A stretch of DNA of 64,000 bases from Bacillota bacterium (GTDB lineage Bacteria > Bacillota > Clostridia > Peptostreptococcales > Anaerovoracaceae): NCBI GenBank assembly GCA_017436705.1, contig JAFSCP010000046.1:91505-155504 (forward strand), read 5' to 3'. The stretch's first letter is position 1; every line of letters starts with the position of its first letter. The notes below the pieces were generated by a model, which did no database searches, was not told the origin of the DNA, and saw only the letters and a program-made list of their open reading frames with translations. This document shows, one piece after another, positions 44,301 through 53,435 of the stretch. The position numbers and the translations under genes were made by a program.

Positions 44301-47300
44301 ATGGGAGAAATTAAAAAATTCAAAAGAGTATTGGTTGCAAACAGAGGCGAAATCGCTATCAGAGTTTTCAGAGCGTGTCATGAACTGGGCATCAGAACTG
44401 TAGCGATTTATTCTGCTGAAGACAAGAATACTTTATTCAGAACCAAAGCTGACGAAGCATATCAGATCGGTAAGGGCAAGACACCGGTTGGTGCATATCT
44501 TGGTATCGACGAAATCATCGACCTTGCAAAGGCTAAGGGCGTAGATGCTATCCACCCTGGTTATGGTTTCCTTGCAGAAAACGTTGAATTTGCAAAGGCT
44601 TGTGCTGATGCAGGTATTGAATTCATCGGACCTACAGCTGAGATGATGGATAAGCTTGGTGACAAAATCAAATCCAAGATCGTAGCTAATTCCGTAGGCG
44701 TTCCAACAATTCCTGGCGTTGAAAAGGCTATCGAAACAGAAGAAGAAGCACTTGCATTTGCAGCATCCTGCGGTTACCCTGTAATGCTCAAGGCAGCAGC
44801 AGGCGGCGGCGGACGTGGTATGAGAATCGTACGTTCTGAAGAAGAACTCCTTCCTCAGTTCAGAAGCGCAAGATCAGAAGCGGCAAAGGCTTTCGGCATA
44901 GACGATATTTTCATTGAAAAGTATCTTGAAAATCCTAAACACATCGAAGTTCAGATTTTAGGAGATAAGGAAGGCAACATCGTTCACCTTTTTGAAAGAG
45001 ACTGTTCCATTCAGAGAAGACACCAGAAGGTAATTGAATTCACTCCTGCTCTCTGCCTGACAGAAGAACAGAGACAGGCAATCTGTAACGACGCACTTAA
45101 AATTGCAAAGGCAGTAGATTACAGAAGTGCCGGCACAGTGGAATTCCTCGTTGACAAGGACGGCAGACACTACTTCATCGAAATGAACCCTAGAATTCAG
45201 GTAGAACATACTGTTACTGAAATCGTTACAGGTGTTGATATCGTTCAGGCTCAGATTCTCGTAGCTCAGGGCTATACTCTTGATTCTGAAGAAATTGCTA
45301 TTCCAAACCAGGAATCCATCAGAGTCAACGGTCACGCAATCCAGTGCCGTATCACTACAGAAGACCCTGTAAATGGTTTCATGCCTGACACAGGTGTTAT
45401 TGAAAACTACCGTTCACCAGGCGGTTTCGGTATCAGACTTGACGGCGGCAATGGTTTCGAAGGATCTTCAATCACTCCTTTCTATGACAGCTTACTCGTT
45501 AAGGTAACTGCTTACGGCAGAACTTTCGAGGACACAAGAAGAAAGGCAGCAAGAGCTCTCCGTGAAGTTGTAATCAAAGGTGTAAAGACCAATATTCCTT
45601 TCATGCTTAATGTACTCAACCATCCTACATTTATGGCTGGTATGTGTGACACAGGATTCATCGCAAATACTCCTGAACTTCTCAGACTCGACAAGGTTGA
45701 TGACAGAGAACTTAAGGTTATTGAATTCCTGGGCAATAAGTTTGTAAATCAGACTAAGGGCAAGAAACCAAACTTCAACGTTCCTGTAGTACCTAAATTC
45801 AAGCCTGAAGAGCTTAAAGGCCTTACAGGTACAAAACAGATTCTTGACCAGCAGGGTCCTGAAGCACTTTCCAAGTGGATAATGGATCAGAAGAAGCTGT
45901 TAATTACAGATACAACTATGCGTGACGCACAGCAGTCCCTTATGGCTACACGTGTAAGAACTGTAGACCTTGAAAAGATTGCTCCTGCAATGTCCGTATA
46001 CGGCAAGGATCTTTTCTCTGTAGAAATGTGGGGCGGCGCTACATTTGATACATCCTACAGATTCCTTAAGGAATCACCATGGGAAAGACTTGACGTTCTC
46101 CGTGAAAAGATGCCTAACCTCCTCATGCAGATGCTTATCAGAGGTGCCAACGCAGTAGGATATAAGAACTATCCTGATAACGTAATCAGAGAATTCGTTA
46201 AGCAGTCCGCAAAGAGCGGCATTGACGTATTCCGTATCTTTGACCCTCTTAACTGGCTTGAAGGCATGAGCGTTGCTCTTGATGAAACTCTCAAGCAGAA
46301 CAAGGTTGCTGAAGCATGTCTGTGCTATACAGGTGATATTCTCGATGAAAAGAGAGATAAGTATAACCTCAAATACTATGTTGATATGGCTAAGGAACTG
46401 GAAAAGAGAGGCGCACACATCCTTGCTATCAAGGATATGTCCGGTCTGCTCAAGCCAATGGCTGCAAGAGCTCTTGTAAGAGCCCTCAAGGCAGAAATCG
46501 GTATTCCTATTCACTTACATACACACGATACATCCGGTAACGGTATTGCTACAATCATGATGGCGGCACAGGCTGATGTGGACATCGTTGACGCAGCGTT
46601 CAACTCCATGTCCGCGCTTACTTCACAGCCTGCCCTCAACTCAGTGGTAGCAGCGGTAGAAAGCTCCAGAAGAGATACAGGACTTAACTCCGATGACCTT
46701 CAGAAGATTGATGACTACTGGAAGGATGTAAGACCTGTTTATACAGGATTCGAATCCGACCTGGTAACATCTTCTGCAGAAATCTACAAGTACGAAATCC
46801 CTGGCGGTCAGTACTCCAATCTTAAGCCACAGGTAGAATCTTTCGGTCTCGGACATAAGTTCGAAGATGTAAAGAACATGTATAAGACTGTAAACCAGAT
46901 GCTGGGCGATATCGTAAAGGTAACTCCTACATCCAAGGCAGTTGGTGACATGGCAATCTTCATGGTTCAGAATGATCTGACACCTGAAAATATCTACGAA
47001 AAGGCTGCTAATATGGACTTCCCTGACTCCATCGTTTCCTACTTTGAAGGTATGATGGGTCAGCCACACGGTGATTTCCCTGAAAAGCTCCAGAAGCTTG
47101 TTCTTAAGGATAAGAAGCCTATTACATGCAGACCTGGCGAACTTCTTCCACCGGAAGATTTCGATGCAATCAGAAAGCATCTTCAGGATGATTTAGGCGT
47201 AGAAGGAACTGACAGAGAAGTTATTTCCTACGCAATCTATCCGAAGGTATATGAAGACTATATCAAGAGCCTGAGAAAAGAAGGCGACTTCAGATACATG

Positions 47301-47744
47301 GGTTCTGATATTTTCTATCATTCCCTCAAGGAAGGTGAAACTTGTGAAGTTAAGCTGGGCGAAGGCGAAGTACTTATCGTCAAACTTCACGAAGTACGTC
47401 CGGTAGATGCTGAAGGCAACAGAGAAGCAATCTTTGAAGTGAACGGCAACCGCCGCATCATCAAGATCAAAGATACTGCTGTAACTTCACACTCCCACAA
47501 CTCAGTTCTGATGGCGGATCCTGACAACCCTATGGAAATCGGTTCCAACATCCCTGGTAATATCATCAAAGTCCTTGTAAAGGAAGGCGATGCAGTGGAA
47601 GCTAATCAGCCTGTTGCGACAATCGAAGCGATGAAGATGGAAACAAACATCCTTGCTGCAGAAGCAGGTATTGTTGAAAAAATCTACGTTTCCGAAGGTC
47701 AGCAGGTTAAGGCCGGAGAAATGGTTGCAAAACTTAAAAAATAA
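44301..47744 (+). CDS. pyc: pyruvate carboxylase
   Basis: Biotin enzyme making oxaloacetate from pyruvate, 1147 residues. Biotin carboxylase about 1-460 (HPGYGFLAEN near 89, AAAGGGGRGMR near 163, EMNPRIQVEHTVTE near 294); carboxyltransferase about 530-800 (TTMRDAQQSLMATRVR near 538, DPLNW near 650, HTHDTSGN near 738); C-terminal BCCP with EAMKMETN near 1108, carrying the biotinylated Lys. GGGAGAAGA upstream. Confidence 0.97.
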   Translation: MGEIKKFKRVLVANRGEIAIRVFRACHELGIRTVAIYSAEDKNTLFRTKADEAYQIGKGKTPVGAYLGIDEIIDLAKAKGVDAIHPGYGFLAENVEFAKACADAGIEFIGPTAEMMDKLGDKIKSKIVANSVGVPTIPGVEKAIETEEEALAFAASCGYPVMLKAAAGGGGRGMRIVRSEEELLPQFRSARSEAAKAFGIDDIFIEKYLENPKHIEVQILGDKEGNIVHLFERDCSIQRRHQKVIEFTPALCLTEEQRQAICNDALKIAKAVDYRSAGTVEFLVDKDGRHYFIEMNPRIQVEHTVTEIVTGVDIVQAQILVAQGYTLDSEEIAIPNQESIRVNGHAIQCRITTEDPVNGFMPDTGVIENYRSPGGFGIRLDGGNGFEGSSITPFYDSLLVKVTAYGRTFEDTRRKAARALREVVIKGVKTNIPFMLNVLNHPTFMAGMCDTGFIANTPELLRLDKVDDRELKVIEFLGNKFVNQTKGKKPNFNVPVVPKFKPEELKGLTGTKQILDQQGPEALSKWIMDQKKLLITDTTMRDAQQSLMATRVRTVDLEKIAPAMSVYGKDLFSVEMWGGATFDTSYRFLKESPWERLDVLREKMPNLLMQMLIRGANAVGYKNYPDNVIREFVKQSAKSGIDVFRIFDPLNWLEGMSVALDETLKQNKVAEACLCYTGDILDEKRDKYNLKYYVDMAKELEKRGAHILAIKDMSGLLKPMAARALVRALKAEIGIPIHLHTHDTSGNGIATIMMAAQADVDIVDAAFNSMSALTSQPALNSVVAAVESSRRDTGLNSDDLQKIDDYWKDVRPVYTGFESDLVTSSAEIYKYEIPGGQYSNLKPQVESFGLGHKFEDVKNMYKTVNQMLGDIVKVTPTSKAVGDMAIFMVQNDLTPENIYEKAANMDFPDSIVSYFEGMMGQPHGDFPEKLQKLVLKDKKPITCRPGELLPPEDFDAIRKHLQDDLGVEGTDREVISYAIYPKVYEDYIKSLRKEGDFRYMGSDIFYHSLKEGETCEVKLGEGEVLIVKLHEVRPVDAEGNREAIFEVNGNRRIIKIKDTAVTSHSHNSVLMADPDNPMEIGSNIPGNIIKVLVKEGDAVEANQPVATIEAMKMETNILAAEAGIVEKIYVSEGQQVKAGEMVAKLKK

Positions 47745-47765
47745 AAAATAAGAAATAACGGAATG

Positions 47766-47795
47766 CCCGGTTGTTGCAATAACAGCCGGGTTTTT
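47766..47795 (+). terminator. terminator after pyc
   Basis: CCCGGTTGTT / AACAGCCGGG with one G-U and a 5-nt loop, then TTTTT. Confidence 0.82.
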
Positions 47796-47797
47796 AG

Positions 47798-47826
47798 TTG
47801 CCTTTGACGGTTTAGTGTGATAAAAT
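47798..47826 (+). promoter_or_regulatory. promoter of the MFS operon
   Basis: TTGCCT at 47798-47803, 17-bp spacer, TAAAAT at 47821-47826. Its -10 context (GTGATAAAATTAC) equals that of typA. Confidence 0.5.
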
Positions 47827-47848
47827 TACGCAAAAGGAGGACTGGAGC

Positions 47849-48919
47849 ATGGGAAGACTGGCAATATGGATATATGCGCATTTTGCGGTGGATTTCGGCT
47901 GTTTTTATGTGCTTCATGCCGGGCTGAAAAACTTTCTTGGCGGCGATCTGGAAACGCTGGCAGCCGGTTTTCTGGCATACAATGTGATTGCCTTCGGGCT
48001 TCAGTCTGTAATCGGTGCAATTTGCGATGAAAGGCAAGTCTGGCGCAGAGTAAGCGGTTTTGCGGGCTGCGTGATGGTGTGTCTGGCTGTGGTTACAGCC
48101 GCAGTTTCAGAAGGTGCGGTTGTCTGGGCCGCTATGGTTACTGCGGCACTTGGAAATGCTTTTTTCCATGTGGGAGGTGGCATTGATGTGCTGCGAAGAA
48201 GCGGCGGCAGGATGAGCGGTAGCGGTATCTTCGTATCCTCCGGAGCTATGGGGGTGGCACTCGGAACTTTATGCAGGGCAGGAGTGGTGACAATATTGCT
48301 CATGCTGGCGGCGGTTGTGCTTACAGGTATGCTGGCCCGGGAGGATATGAATGAGCAGGCAGAAGCGGATAAATATGTTCATTTCGGAACTGCGAAAGAG
48401 GGTAGTTTTGTGCTGATGGTGGCTCTGCTCATGACAGCAGTGTTTGTCCGTTCATACGCAGGTTCCGTCATGCCAATGGAATGGGAAAAAACAGGCTGGC
48501 TTGCAGTTGCTCCGGCGGCAGCATCCTGTCTTGGCAAAGCTCTCGGCGGAACAGCAGCAGACAGATTCGGTGCGGCACGCTGCGCTGTGGTAAGCCTGCT
48601 GGTTTCTGCACCTTTGATTATCCTTGGTGCAGCAAATGTGCTGTGTTCATTGGCGGGAATACTTTTGTTCAATATGACTATGCCTGTGACCCTTTGCGGG
48701 CTGGCATCGCTTATGCCGCGTAATCCGGGGTTTGCCTTCGGACTTACGACTCTGGCGCTGCTTACAGGTGTTGGAATTACTTACTTCTGGGCAATGCCGG
48801 CTGCAGCAGTCAAACCGGCGGTGGCTGTTATGACAGGAGTCGCTGCATTATGTACAGGCCGGGCTTGTAACAACGAAAGGTGGAAAGAATATGAGAAACA
48901 AAACAGAAAGATTTTTTAA
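47849..48919 (+). CDS. MFS-type transporter
   Basis: 356 residues, about 10-11 membrane segments. GAICDERQVWRRVSGF near 55 and GKALGGTAADRFGAARC near 230 are MFS A-motif-like loops at equivalent places of the two halves. AAAAGGAGG upstream. Short for the superfamily (about 400), so one or two helices may be missing. Overlaps the next gene by 29 bp. Substrate unknown. Confidence 0.8.
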   Translation: MGRLAIWIYAHFAVDFGCFYVLHAGLKNFLGGDLETLAAGFLAYNVIAFGLQSVIGAICDERQVWRRVSGFAGCVMVCLAVVTAAVSEGAVVWAAMVTAALGNAFFHVGGGIDVLRRSGGRMSGSGIFVSSGAMGVALGTLCRAGVVTILLMLAAVVLTGMLAREDMNEQAEADKYVHFGTAKEGSFVLMVALLMTAVFVRSYAGSVMPMEWEKTGWLAVAPAAASCLGKALGGTAADRFGAARCAVVSLLVSAPLIILGAANVLCSLAGILLFNMTMPVTLCGLASLMPRNPGFAFGLTTLALLTGVGITYFWAMPAAAVKPAVAVMTGVAALCTGRACNNERWKEYEKQNRKIF

Positions 48920-49085
48920 AAAGATGAGTAATACTTCATTCGATCTGGCGGCAGCACCAATGTTTATCGTTGCGTTCGGATTTCCGGTACTGATATTTGC
49001 TGTGGCAGTATTAATAGCTGTCTGGGCGGTAAGCAGAATCATCAGGATAAACAAAAAGAACAAAGAAGGATCACATAAGAAATGA
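48891..49085 (+). CDS. small single-pass membrane protein
   Basis: 64 residues; hydrophobic segment about 20-48 (PMFIVAFGFPVLIFAVAVLI) with a basic C-terminus (KKNKEGSHKK). AAAGGTGGAAAG before ATG within the end of the transporter gene. Probably translated by coupling. No family recognised. Confidence 0.6.
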   Translation: MRNKTERFFKKMSNTSFDLAAAPMFIVAFGFPVLIFAVAVLIAVWAVSRIIRINKKNKEGSHKK

Positions 49086-49417
49086 TCAATATATGGATTT
49101 CATTTGCAGCGGCACTGGCATTGACAATTATCATTGAAGGCGGGGCAATGTGCATCTGGTCCGGGAACAGAGACTGGGTGTACTATAGTTTTCTGTGCAA
49201 CTGCATGACAAATCCGGCAGTAAATCTGCTGGCACAGCTTGCATATAATTATACTGATCTGGGATACTACGGACCTCTTGCAGTTCTGGAAATTCTGGCA
49301 TGGCTGGTGGAGGCCGTTGTTTACATGCGCCTTTGCAGCTGGAGATGGGGCAGAGCACTGACTGTGTCAGCGGTACTTAATGGGTTGTCTTTCGGGGCAG
49401 GAATGCTGGTTTTATAA
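49082..49417 (+). CDS. small polytopic membrane protein
   Basis: 111 residues with three or four membrane segments (ISFAAALALTIIIEGGAMCI near 5-25, AVLEILAWLVEAVVYMRL near 66-84). Starts in the stop codon of the preceding gene (ATGA overlap). The three-gene set transporter, one-pass protein, polytopic protein looks like one membrane complex; function unknown. Confidence 0.65.
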   Translation: MINIWISFAAALALTIIIEGGAMCIWSGNRDWVYYSFLCNCMTNPAVNLLAQLAYNYTDLGYYGPLAVLEILAWLVEAVVYMRLCSWRWGRALTVSAVLNGLSFGAGMLVL

Positions 49418-49426
49418 ATACAGTAT

Positions 49427-49455
49427 TTGACATTCTACAGAATATGATATATAAT
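49427..49455 (+). promoter_or_regulatory. consensus sigma-A promoter of a short RNA
   Basis: TTGACA (49427-49432), 17-bp spacer, TATAAT (49450-49455): full match to consensus, with no gene before the terminator at 49498-49529. Confidence 0.85.
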
Positions 49456-49461
49456 AAAGTC

Positions 49462-49530
49462 AATCAAGAAAGAGATTATGCTCATGATAGGCAAAAATAA
49501 AAAACCGGAGTGGCCGCTCCGGTTTTTTAT
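49462..49530 (+). ncRNA. candidate antitoxin-like small RNA of about 70 nt
   Basis: Predicted from the promoter at 49427-49455 and the terminator at 49498-49529. The only ORF inside is 18 codons (from 49479) and would run through the terminator stem. The 3' end is antisense to the end of the convergent peptide mRNA. Confidence 0.55.
49498..49529. terminator. bidirectional terminator shared by convergent short transcripts
   Basis: AAAAAACCGGAG / CTCCGGTTTTTT with a short loop; symmetric, so it ends transcripts from both sides. Confidence 0.85.
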
Positions 49531-49550
49531 TTAGGCTAGTTGTCCATTTT

Positions 49551-49637
49551 TTATCTGTCTAACCATTTGCATATGTAGTAGCCGACTACTTCTGCCATAA
49601 CAGAGAATGTAAATATTAACCAGCATTGAACGGCCAT
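49551..49637 (-). CDS. putative hydrophobic toxin-like peptide, 28 aa
   Basis: 28 codons on the minus strand. One predicted membrane helix (CWLIFTFSVMAEVVGYYI, residues 5-22) and a charged tail ending CKWLDR. Short hydrophobic peptides ending in a KWLD-type tail are, from memory, widespread in Firmicutes; this was not searched. The frame is closed by TAG 15 bp upstream, so ATG 49637 is the first start; AAAAG is a poor ribosome site, as expected for a tightly controlled toxin. Converges on the small RNA at a shared terminator. Confidence 0.5.
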   Translation of the reverse strand: MAVQCWLIFTFSVMAEVVGYYICKWLDR

Positions 49638-49654
49638 GTCTTTTATGTTATTCT
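49626..49654 (+). promoter_or_regulatory. promoter of thrC
   Basis: TTGAAC at 49626-49631, 17-bp spacer, TATTCT at 49649-49654; it overlaps the start of the minus-strand peptide gene. The leader is short, and no Thr-rich attenuator peptide is present. Confidence 0.55.
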
Positions 49655-49706
49655 AATAGATGGAACAATAAAATGACACGACAAGCATAATTGGAGGATT
49701 ACATAC

Positions 49707-51191
49707 ATGAATTACGAAAGTACAAGAGGAAGCATGATTAAAAAGACAGGTGCCCAGGCTATAGTCCAGGGTATTGCTGAAGATAAGGGACTCTATGTTC
49801 CTGAGTGTATTCCAGCACTTCCATCTGAAATAAAAGATATGGTGGGTAAGTCATATAAGGAAATTGCCTATGAAATTATAGGAGCCTTCTTTGATGACTT
49901 TACAAAGGAAGAAATGGACTACTGCATCAATGGAGCTTACGACGAAAAGTTCACAGCATCTGATGTGGTTGAGTTGAAAGAAGCAGGCGGTGCACATTTC
50001 CTTGAGCTTTATCACGGCAAGACCGCAGCTTTCAAGGATATGGCACTTTCCATCCTGCCATATCTGATGACTACTTCCATGAAGAAGGAAGGGGTAAGGG
50101 ACAAAGTCTGCATTCTGACTGCAACTTCCGGAGACACAGGCAAGGCTGCGCTGGAAGGCTTTGCTGATGTGGAAGGCACTGAAATAATTGTGTTCTATCC
50201 AACAGGCGGCGTCAGCCAGGTGCAGGAAAGACAGATGGTTTCCCAGGAAGGTGCCAATACACATGTTTTTGCTATCCGCGGAAACTTCGATGATGCCCAG
50301 AGCGGCGTGAAGAAAATTTTCAACGACGATGATTTTGCGGCCCAGCTGGCAGCAAAGGGCGTAAAGCTTTCTTCGGCAAATTCCATCAATGTGGGTAGAC
50401 TGGTTCCACAGGTTGCTTACTATGTTTACAGCTATGTGAAGCTGGTTGAAAGGGGCGTACTTGAGTGCGGCCAGCCGATGAACGTGGTTGTTCCTACAGG
50501 CAATTTCGGAAATATCCTTGCGGCATACTATGCAAAGGAAATGGGCGTGCCGATTAACAAGTTCATCTGCGCATCCAACGACAACAAAGTTCTCACTGAC
50601 TTCATAAATACAGGTGTTTATGATATCAGACCTGAGACACGTGGTTTCCGCTGTACCAATTCACCGTCTATGGACATCCTCATTTCCAGCAACCTGGAAA
50701 GACTCCTTTACCTGCTCAGCGGCCGTGATGGCCAGGCAGTTAAAGAATGGATGGAGAAACTGGACAAAGAAAAGGTATATGAAGTTTCAGAACCGGTCTG
50801 TGAGGCCTTGAATGGCTTTTTCGGCGGTTTTTCGACAGAAAACGACACCTTGTCCACAATCAGCAGAATGTGGGCTGAAAACGGCTATCTGATGGATACC
50901 CACACTGCCGTTGCATATAAAGTATATCAGGATTATCTTGCGCAGACTGGCGACAAGACACCGACTGTCATTGCATCAACTGCCAGCGCATACAAGTTCG
51001 CTGAAAGCGTGGCTTCTGCCATCGGCATCGGTTCCTGCGAAGACGGCTTCGCTTATGTGTCCGCTCTGGCAGAAACAACAGGAGTGGCTGTTCCTTACGG
51101 TCTCAGAGACCTGGACAAAAAACCTGTACTCCACACAGGCGTTGTGGACGCGGCAGCAATGGCTGATGCTGTTATGGGGGCTCTGAAATAA
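49707..51191 (+). CDS. thrC: threonine synthase
   Basis: PLP enzyme converting O-phosphohomoserine to threonine, 494 residues (the longer enterobacterial/yeast-type class). MNYESTRG opening, YHGKTAAFKDMALS near 103 with the PLP lysine, TSGDTGKAAL near 142, VPTGNFGNILA near 264. GGAGGA before ATG. No other threonine genes nearby. Confidence 0.95.
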   Translation: MNYESTRGSMIKKTGAQAIVQGIAEDKGLYVPECIPALPSEIKDMVGKSYKEIAYEIIGAFFDDFTKEEMDYCINGAYDEKFTASDVVELKEAGGAHFLELYHGKTAAFKDMALSILPYLMTTSMKKEGVRDKVCILTATSGDTGKAALEGFADVEGTEIIVFYPTGGVSQVQERQMVSQEGANTHVFAIRGNFDDAQSGVKKIFNDDDFAAQLAAKGVKLSSANSINVGRLVPQVAYYVYSYVKLVERGVLECGQPMNVVVPTGNFGNILAAYYAKEMGVPINKFICASNDNKVLTDFINTGVYDIRPETRGFRCTNSPSMDILISSNLERLLYLLSGRDGQAVKEWMEKLDKEKVYEVSEPVCEALNGFFGGFSTENDTLSTISRMWAENGYLMDTHTAVAYKVYQDYLAQTGDKTPTVIASTASAYKFAESVASAIGIGSCEDGFAYVSALAETTGVAVPYGLRDLDKKPVLHTGVVDAAAMADAVMGALK

Positions 51192-51823
51192 TGAACAGTA
51201 ATAAAGTATCCGGCTGGGGCGCCTATCAGTGCCTTCTGCCGGGCTATGACCTTTATGATACAATCGATCTGGCCCGTGACCGCAGGATACTCATTGGTAT
51301 AAACCTGTCCGGAATGGCGGTTATGGCAGTCATGTTTATATATGCTTTTGCATGGCGGCCGGAGATTAACGCGTGTTTCGACCAGGAACTGCCGGGATTG
51401 CTGCTGGCACTGGCGGTAATGGTTGCCGGATATATTGCCTATATCGTGCTCCACGAGCTGGTTCACGGCGTGTTTATCAGACTTTTCAGCGGAGAAAAGG
51501 CCCAGTACGGCCTTCAGCTCAGCAAGGGCTATGCTTTCGCCAAAAGCGATTATTTCTTCGGAAAGGCTGCATACATTGTGATTGCTCTGGCTCCTGTTGT
51601 GGTGTGGGGCGCCGTGCTTCATGTGCTTCTGGGTGCAGTACCTGATCAGTGGTATCTGCCTGTGTTTTTCATTCAGACCATGAACCTAGGCGGTGCAGTA
51701 GGCGATTACTATGTGACCTGGCGTATTCTCAGAATGCCGGAAGGAGTTCTGGTAATAGATTCCGGCACTTCCATGAAGTTTTTTGCGCCTGTAAAGCTTT
51801 CCGGAGAAAAAACCGACGAATAA
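51191..51823 (+). CDS. DUF3267 putative zinc metallopeptidase, membrane
   Basis: 210 residues, four membrane segments. HELVHG near 88 is the zincin-like HExxH motif in the second membrane segment; KSDYFFGKAAYIVIALAPVV near 118 and the GD near 175 match the family. TAATG overlap with thrC. Substrate unknown. Confidence 0.85.
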   Translation: MNSNKVSGWGAYQCLLPGYDLYDTIDLARDRRILIGINLSGMAVMAVMFIYAFAWRPEINACFDQELPGLLLALAVMVAGYIAYIVLHELVHGVFIRLFSGEKAQYGLQLSKGYAFAKSDYFFGKAAYIVIALAPVVVWGAVLHVLLGAVPDQWYLPVFFIQTMNLGGAVGDYYVTWRILRMPEGVLVIDSGTSMKFFAPVKLSGEKTDE

Positions 51824-51857
51824 TTCAAAAAATCTTTAAAAAAAGTATAAAAAGTGC

Positions 51858-51886
51858 TTGCATTCCTGCGGAATATGTGGTAAATT
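51858..51886 (+). promoter_or_regulatory. promoter of tRNA-Ser
   Basis: TTGCAT, 17-bp spacer, TAAATT. A hairpin AGCGTTC/GAACGTT (51892-51910) follows in the precursor leader. Confidence 0.55.
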
Positions 51887-51961
51887 ATTATAGCGTTCGG
51901 TTGAACGTTTACAATATATGCGGCGAAGCAACAGTAAGATACCACCGCCCGCAGTGAATAT

Positions 51962-52049
51962 GGAGGATTGACCGAGTGGCTAAGGAGCTTGATTGGAAAT
52001 CAAGTAAGGTGTAACAGCCCCGTGGGTTCGAGTCCCATGTCCTCCGCCA
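51962..52049 (+). tRNA. tRNA-Ser(GGA)
   Basis: 88 nt with encoded CCA. Acceptor GGAGGAT pairs with GTCCTCC; anticodon stem CTTGA/TCAAG encloses TTGGAAA (anticodon GGA); long variable arm typical of Ser; TPsiC arm GTGGG-TTCGAGT-CCCAT. The prophage integrase lies right behind it, so its 3' half is the likely integration target. Confidence 0.95.
52021..52049. other. probable prophage attachment site (attL) at tRNA 3' end
   Basis: The integrase reads away from the tRNA 75 bp downstream, the usual geometry for insertion into a tRNA 3' end. The core cannot be bounded because the other end of the prophage is outside the window. Confidence 0.5.
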
Positions 52050-52053
52050 AAAC

Positions 52054-52090
52054 AACCCTTGAAATCACTTGATTTCAAGGGTTTTCTTTT
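52054..52090. terminator. bidirectional terminator between tRNA-Ser and integrase
   Basis: AACCCTTGAAATCA / TGATTTCAAGGGTT, 14-bp arms, then TTCTTTTTG on the + side and GTTTTGG on the minus side. Confidence 0.8.
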
Positions 52091-52124
52091 TGTCTTGACG
52101 CAAAGCCGACGCAAAATGCACTTT

Positions 52125-53351
52125 TTATTTCACTTTCAGCATGTAATCATCTAACTTACTTGCAATTTCATCATCGATATTTTTGAAGAGGTACATATAA
52201 ATCTCTTCTGTCACTCTGATGTTTTCATGGCCCAGGCGGTGAGAAATATCAATAACATTCGTCCCGAGGCGGGCAAGCATGGCAGCGTGGGTATGTCTCA
52301 GCGAATGAATTGTAGTGTGCTCAAGCCCATGGCGCTTCAAAAATTTTGTAAACCATTTGTAGGTGTTGCGTGGATGCTGCGGAGTTCCCAGCTTCGTAAC
52401 GCTCACATACCCACTGTCGGTATATTCAGGGCCGAGAGCCATTTTATACTTCAGCTGCTCAAGCTGCAGCTGCCTAAGCATTTTAGTGATGAACTTAGGC
52501 ATAACCACCTCTCTGAAAGACGCCTCCGATTTAGGAGTGTCCGTTACAACGCCTTCGCCGCTCAGAGCCACTCTTGCTTCCTCAATCCGTATAATATCAG
52601 TATCGAACGAAACGTGGTCCCACTTTAGCCCGGCTGCTTCGCCAGACCTCATGCCGGTGAACAGAAACAGAAAAATCATAGTAACATGCGTGCGGTTATT
52701 TTCGATTTCATTCATAAGAAGCTCAAGAAGATTCGAGAGCTCATCTTCTTTGAGGTATTTTATTTTTGACTTTTCTTTTTTAGGCAGGCGCGTACTCCTG
52801 CATGGATTCTCTTTGATAATCTTCAGGTCGCGGTATGCGTAGTCCATCAATGAGCTGAGCAGGGAATGCGCACTGAGCACTGTTTTAGCGGCCAGGGCAT
52901 CACCTTTTTTGTTTTCTTCCCCGCAGCGGCGCTTCCGACCGTGCTCTTTAATATGGTTTACCCACTGCTGTATCTCGACAGGCTTGATTGCCGTAACCTT
53001 CTTTTTACCCAGATAAGGTTCGATTTGATTTATAAATAAAGTCCGGTAACGTGCCTGTGTGGATTGCTTATTTCCTACGCTGGCATCATCGATGTAAATA
53101 TTAAAAAGCCCTTTGATGGTCAGATCCGTAGAAACGTTTTTGCTCTCCTGCAGGCATTCAGCATAAAATAATGTTCTTTCTATCTCCAGCTGTTTATCTG
53201 TTGTATAATCGATGTCTTTGTAAAATCTGTTCGGTTTTCCATCAAACCGCGTACCGATACATACCGTAAGCTGCACTTTTTTACCGCCATCACGGAATTT
53301 ATACGAGCCGGGTATGTTGGACTTCTTCTTTTCAGTAGCCTTTTTAGGCAT
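52125..53351 (-). CDS. int: prophage tyrosine integrase
   Basis: 408 residues from MPKKATEKKKS; GGAAGGTG before it decides this start over a longer ORF. AP2-like arm-binding N-terminus, core-binding domain about 80-190, catalytic domain about 215-400 with Arg in FTGMRSGEAAG near 250, HSLRHTHA near 345, LGHENI near 368 and the nucleophile Tyr in TEEIYMYL near 380. Belongs to the Tn916/phage family common in Firmicutes. Confidence 0.95.
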   Translation of the reverse strand: MPKKATEKKKSNIPGSYKFRDGGKKVQLTVCIGTRFDGKPNRFYKDIDYTTDKQLEIERTLFYAECLQESKNVSTDLTIKGLFNIYIDDASVGNKQSTQARYRTLFINQIEPYLGKKKVTAIKPVEIQQWVNHIKEHGRKRRCGEENKKGDALAAKTVLSAHSLLSSLMDYAYRDLKIIKENPCRSTRLPKKEKSKIKYLKEDELSNLLELLMNEIENNRTHVTMIFLFLFTGMRSGEAAGLKWDHVSFDTDIIRIEEARVALSGEGVVTDTPKSEASFREVVMPKFITKMLRQLQLEQLKYKMALGPEYTDSGYVSVTKLGTPQHPRNTYKWFTKFLKRHGLEHTTIHSLRHTHAAMLARLGTNVIDISHRLGHENIRVTEEIYMYLFKNIDDEIASKLDDYMLKVK

Positions 53352-53399
53352 GTATTTCACCTTCCTTTTTGATTTTGGGCATAAAAATACCCTGAAAAA

Positions 53400-53429
53400 T
53401 TGACAATTCAGGGCCATGCATGGTAAAAT
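53400..53429 (+). promoter_or_regulatory. sigma-A promoter divergent to the integrase
   Basis: TTGACA (53400-53405), 18-bp spacer, TAAAAT (53424-53429). It lies inside nested inverted repeats (CCCTGAA/TTCAGGG; CCATGCATG twice, at 53414 and 53458). Confidence 0.6.
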
Positions 53430-53435
53430 ACAGTT

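Noticed and set aside
49479..49535. 18-codon ORF inside the candidate small RNA
   Set aside because: It reads through the terminator stem and T-tract, so a complete translation product is unlikely.
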